IMG/VR virus record: IMGVR_UViG_3300013102_000003
Span: 104,557-168,556 of that record
DNA: 64,000 bases
From: a virus
Reading direction: 5' to 3' (one strand)
In this document: in pieces, positions 61,901 to 64,000 of the stretch
Layout: every line of letters starts with the position of its first letter
Position numbering within the stretch: position 1 is the first letter of the stretch
Position numbers and translations under genes: made by a program
Notes under the pieces: model-generated
Seen by the model: the letters and a program-made list of their open reading frames with translations, nothing else
Database searches by the model: none
Told to the model about the DNA's origin: nothing

Positions 61901-64000
61901 ATCAATGCCCACCTACTATCATTGAGTTATACCACTATTAGCTCAAGCTGGATACCAGCCACAGCAAATTATGTAGTGCCTGCCACTGGTGTGAACTCGC
62001 TTACACTTTCGCTTAACTTCGACAATACCGTTGGATCGGTGTCTGTCGATAACGTTGTTATGAGGAAGAAGGCTAGCTCTACTCTGATCGAAGACGACGC
62101 GATCACAACCGACCACATCCGTGCTGGAGCGATTGACGCATCTAAGCTGTCCGCTAATGCTGTCACCGCAAGTGCTGTGTCTGCTAAGTCGATCACTGCT
62201 GACAAGCTTATCATCTCGTCCACTAACAACCTTCTTATTGAACCTGATTTCAGCCTCAACGGTATCGCGTGGACCACTGGAACCAACATCTCGGTCAACC
62301 CAACAGCAGGTCGTGGTGCCACTCCTGCTCTCAGATTTACTGGAACTACAGCAGTACAGAGCAGTTACAACCTGATCGGCAAGAACCCGGATGTCACTAA
62401 CAAGATTGCAGTGGATTCTGACAACCGCTTTAGGGCCTCATTCTGGGTGAAGTCCACTGAGGCACTTCCTGCTGGTGCCGTCAAGCTTGCCATGCGACGT
62501 TATACCTCATCATCCAGCCAAACTGCATCCGGTATGGTCCAGAATGATGTGGCGCTGGTTCCAAATGTTTGGACACAATTCCAAGGTGTTTCAACGAAAC
62601 TACCAGCGGGCACTAATGGTGTTGGTTCCACTATTGCTCTGGATTTCTACCTGATTGTTGACAACCTCACCACAGGCGGAATCACAGACATTGACGCGGT
62701 GTCGGTGACCCGAGCAGCAGATGGAAATCTTGTCGTTGACGGTGACATTACCGCAAGCAAGCTGGATGCCAACCTAGTTCTGGCTACGAAGATCATTGCC
62801 GGTGATGAGGCAGGTATTCACGCGGAAATGAGTCCTGCCGGGTTCAAAGTCTATGCTCCTGATCCGGGTGGTGGGCCTTCCACCGAAGTTGTCCGTCTGG
62901 GTGTTGCCGCAACTGATGACTACTTCGCCATTACCAAGTCCAACGGTGACTCGGCGGCGTCTATCTCGTCGGAAGGTGTCATGTATGCGCTGGACCTTAT
63001 CGCTTCACGCTCCATATCCTATAGGGGTGACGAGTTGCAGTCTTTGCTTGATGACAAGCCTCGCGGTGTTGTTGCAGCGGCTTACCGCGATACTAGCTCT
63101 GCGATTAATGGTGGAACCACCAATGGCGACATCCCGTACCTTCGTTTGGAAGCATTCATGGAAGTCGGACGTGTCTACAAGATCTCCACATCCCCTATGA
63201 GGATTTCAAGGGATGCTGGTGCGTCAGTGACTGTGGGCATCAAATACAATAGCACTGGAAATGCAACAACTCCAGCACTCGCTACGGTGTCCTCTGGTAA
63301 CTTGACACAATCCATCGTCTGGGATGAAGCTAATGCCCCGATGTTGAATGAACTGTTCGCCCTTACCACCGGATCGTCACGCTGGGTCTCCTTCCTGATC
63401 TGGCTGGGAGCAGTCGGCGGAAATGCCGGATTCCGCCCAGCAGGTGGGTACCCAGTACGCCTCATCATCGAAGATGTTGGGCCAAACCGCAACACCATCG
63501 GTAGCGGTGTCTCCGTTGACGGAAATGCTACACCTCCAGCAGCCAAGAACACCTATACCAAGCAGTACTTCGCATCAGGAAGCTCCAACTACAAGGGAGA
63601 CGGAACAGTATATAACTACGATGCTGGTAGAATGTATCAGGGCCTACAGCCCGGAACAAGTAACGGTAACCTGAAGTCCCTTGCGTACTTCCCAAGTATG
63701 ACAGGAGACCTCAGCGGTGCTATCGTAAATAACATCCGAGTCTACTTCAAGTTTGACCACTGGTACTACAACACCGGGGGTACAGCACGAATCACCCTGC
63801 ACGGCCAGTCCGGACTTCCAGCTACGTTCCCGACCACATACGGAACCCCCGCCGTGTCCTCCGGAGGATGGCCGAAACCGGGTGACCGTTGGGTGACCAT
63901 CCCGACCAGCTACTACGGAGGGTTCGTCAACGGGACCTATAAGGGTGTTGCTCTTGAAGGTGACGGAACCTACAACACGTACGGTATCGCCCAACGTCCA
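55982..64000 (+). CDS. Giant tail fibre or central tip protein, 3' end outside window
   Basis: ATG 55982 follows GAGGATGTAAG. The frame is open to the window end (2673 codons). Residues 1-165 are an attachment and fibronectin-like region. About seven repeats with a D-x-WFDT or W-x-DT core and a late Trp (residues ~415-1220) follow. At least four jelly-roll carbohydrate-binding-like modules occur (for instance residues ~225-375 and ~2080-2240). A ~300-residue unit with AIDGKTITGA, RGIKLT and a late ATG-x-VE-x-PGLK is duplicated (starts near nt 59748 and 60634). A C-terminal receptor-binding part is incomplete. This is the likely receptor-binding protein. Confidence 0.88.
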   Translation, partial: MQNRRIGPDGAIAREIIDTRKRVESLESRPAGDIYFQSATTRDPLTGVEIVIGQLADGSYGIDPFVGDTTPPPVATAPITTAQPALISVGWDGLFAGGETKPRDFLQLNVIGHKIVGGATVFTTPVGVVRRELAAAYLNLDVIAEDETWQFSFQSEDQNGNKSAFSARSPIVTMEGIMSTKLVDDKIQELKDKDTELTNTAVQTQDSLADAQALADALLAKGQNLVINGEFDAPIVTGKPITGWPTLTLSSVVVNASAARTGTQYLRCAPTTSSALAYSNDVAAASGRTYRAEYWVKLGQTAAVTDATASVGLYFVTTKLDGTSNNAPVADTTVSVASLTTSTWTKVTKDYTVTIPVSKIKFGPRLTGNGNVYFVDSFKVTDVTDALSAQLKADSAFANAQQAADAAGTAQTAANSKNRNWYQATPPAGVSHKDGDTWFDTDDDNRIYVWNATAGPLGTGAWIDMRDKAIAAATAAATGALASADGKNTNYYAPTAPTGITPKTGDVWFDTTNGYRLNTWDGTKWQTTQDMAYAMLETAKKGRTFTQATEPAVEFRNATTIWNDTSGTDGMMVTKYWEPTLNAGAGGWRAVADRGIKVAQDAADAKAVVIYSSSTPSASAQKPQNLWIDTTGGINIHKRWDAVNGWTVVADSRIASTVVSASAAGVSAQQAWDEAQKNRTFTGAVQPAVQFRNSTTTWIDTSLGDGLAVTKRWDTATSAWVVVKDGAISQAQIDAALDAQAKSDAAYAASINAQGYSGNPSFDDWTGTVPNQYLAFGTGPTKETTLVRRGPFAARFNCVDTTTDRGLNWNGILNHAPNLEYFTVELAFYLVSGASLSGAVVRLDWNGLTPYSSQINLKDEITNPETGKWYRITKTLRRPANTTGTWSGMDGYLMANWSSALGGSKAVKDIVFDWLNIRPSTNEEILAYLSPEDAQTKATQAKLDAIADTAPKLAAKSATFFQTAKPTGGTYLKGDIWIDTDDGNKLYVYDGSDFIVAQDTAIDKALYSTFTTDIDSTAPNKWLYTKYDKVLASGATPAYTDIVGFAGTSTLVSDGTDVVKNQGTNYIGQARTVVNVISSKTITVTATHDDGGRVYVDGASVYSKGTVGTNIVVSFPLTAGWHIIDLLWNEISGNDGWFSISPTFASQVDAMFAPVSLTAISSMASAAQTSANGKNQIVYSNSDATGSTGTSGQPYTVGDTWFKRSLTSPFNIIAQWEYAGGGVWTSRKVDGLNIANIDAGTITVGTLSGQQISATAIDGKTITGATIQTHNTPATGSSARGIKLTSTELMGFDGSGNKNFSLTTGGTLAVRGTIQSGSTISGATLSASGIYTNATPQRGVQIKDTGINAWDASGVPTFILDAATGQVEVPGLKASSITGDMIMANTIGVSSLMVSDLTNFAPSLAESPKDWTLSGGMLIVPTSLDASGRRLEATDNAATAWARGPFMAVQPGESLYATATSYRGPSATGTMYLRYEWYDKSKVPLTSPVYTGAPQSSASNGGTKFELVAVVPTGAAYTRITLPIGGGAVGSNGFYNISGRRMNGGELIVDGAIDGKTITGALIQTTSSPVSGSSARGIKLTPNELAGFDGAGNKNFSLSSAGALTLTGDIQSGSTITGATINGTGIQTSTLPTKGIKIASTGVSAYNSTNGLTFKVDAATGVVEAPGLKSNSIVGDMIAAGTIGADKISVSDFRNLATVNERTGVMATYPSGETKVTSGFLDMVSPTQLYMMFTEKRGPVPFNANDEIYFEFTAKATAATTCNFSVWTYDAPTGGTSSVTSKSVTIPATATPVTGVIAVTTYKTDASYFLIGLSSVASKGIQVKDVKVYRRDGGQLLVDGAITTNHMKSGTIDAGILSAASITSDLISSDAITAKVISVGDFTNIATGGGFDTTGDKANWSALPVNTNWSTTSPAPGSLGYVTANANAGSRSLTLLNKPSVQPGDEYYISLLYKTSSDYNGTANNSKFRVGDQINAHLLSLSYTTISSSWIPATANYVVPATGVNSLTLSLNFDNTVGSVSVDNVVMRKKASSTLIEDDAITTDHIRAGAIDASKLSANAVTASAVSAKSITADKLIISSTNNLLIEPDFSLNGIAWTTGTNISVNPTAGRGATPALRFTGTTAVQSSYNLIGKNPDVTNKIAVDSDNRFRASFWVKSTEALPAGAVKLAMRRYTSSSSQTASGMVQNDVALVPNVWTQFQGVSTKLPAGTNGVGSTIALDFYLIVDNLTTGGITDIDAVSVTRAADGNLVVDGDITASKLDANLVLATKIIAGDEAGIHAEMSPAGFKVYAPDPGGGPSTEVVRLGVAATDDYFAITKSNGDSAASISSEGVMYALDLIASRSISYRGDELQSLLDDKPRGVVAAAYRDTSSAINGGTTNGDIPYLRLEAFMEVGRVYKISTSPMRISRDAGASVTVGIKYNSTGNATTPALATVSSGNLTQSIVWDEANAPMLNELFALTTGSSRWVSFLIWLGAVGGNAGFRPAGGYPVRLIIEDVGPNRNTIGSGVSVDGNATPPAAKNTYTKQYFASGSSNYKGDGTVYNYDAGRMYQGLQPGTSNGNLKSLAYFPSMTGDLSGAIVNNIRVYFKFDHWYYNTGGTARITLHGQSGLPATFPTTYGTPAVSSGGWPKPGDRWVTIPTSYYGGFVNGTYKGVALEGDGTYNTYGIAQRP

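Noticed and set aside
1-64000. tRNA genes, integrase, attachment site or replication origin
   Set aside because: I saw no cloverleaf-like segment, recombinase motif, or iteron or AT-rich origin array by eye. A tRNAscan and a repeat search would be needed to exclude them.

Overview
The window reads as part of one large, moderately GC-rich, tailed double-stranded DNA phage genome with siphovirus-type structural genes. It probably infects an actinomycete. The grounds are the family type of the portal, maturation protease, capsid and tape-measure proteins, the frequent GTG/TTG starts, the very short gene overlaps and several apparently leaderless genes. The host genus cannot be named from the sequence alone. 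No tRNA, rRNA, CRISPR array, integrase, large terminase or endolysin was seen.

Layout. (1) Positions 1-7430, plus strand: about 20 small genes of unknown function, most transcribed from their own promoter. Adjacent genes are separated by a repeated ~100 bp module. In order it holds the stop codon, the box TTACAAAACTTC, a GC-rich hairpin whose loop carries the -35 box, a -10 box 17 bp away, often a 5'-leader stem-loop with loop AACCG, and a small stem-loop containing the Shine-Dalgarno sequence. Stem sequences differ from copy to copy but pairing is kept. (2) Positions 7650-10320, minus strand: eight small genes with related but not identical modules, including two exported paralogues and two Cys-rich proteins. 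(3) Positions 10690-25820, plus strand: tightly overlapping small genes, a collagen-like membrane protein next to holin-like proteins, a macrodomain protein, a putative lipoprotein, a PRPP-synthetase-like plus NAMPT-like pair for NAD rebuilding, and a DNA-binding protein. (4) Positions 25885-64000, plus strand: virion genes in the order portal, giant 3124-residue polyvalent protein (ADP-ribosyltransferase-like and UvrD-type helicase domains), second accessory protein, maturation protease, major capsid protein, further head and connector proteins, tail chaperones, tape measure, distal tail, tail-tip proteins and a giant fibre open to the window end.

How it fits together. Three transcription modes are visible. 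The left arm uses insulated one-gene units with TTGAC-N17-TAGTCT type promoters. The middle uses long translationally coupled operons, some starting at leaderless promoters with exactly 6 nt between the -10 box and ATG. The structural region uses extended -10 promoters (TGNTATAAT or TGNTAGAAT) without an obvious -35, placed before many gene boundaries. A biochemical theme of NAD and ADP-ribose (macrodomain, Prs-like, NAMPT-like, ART-like domain) suggests counter-defence against NAD-depleting immunity. That is inference from families and was not shown here.
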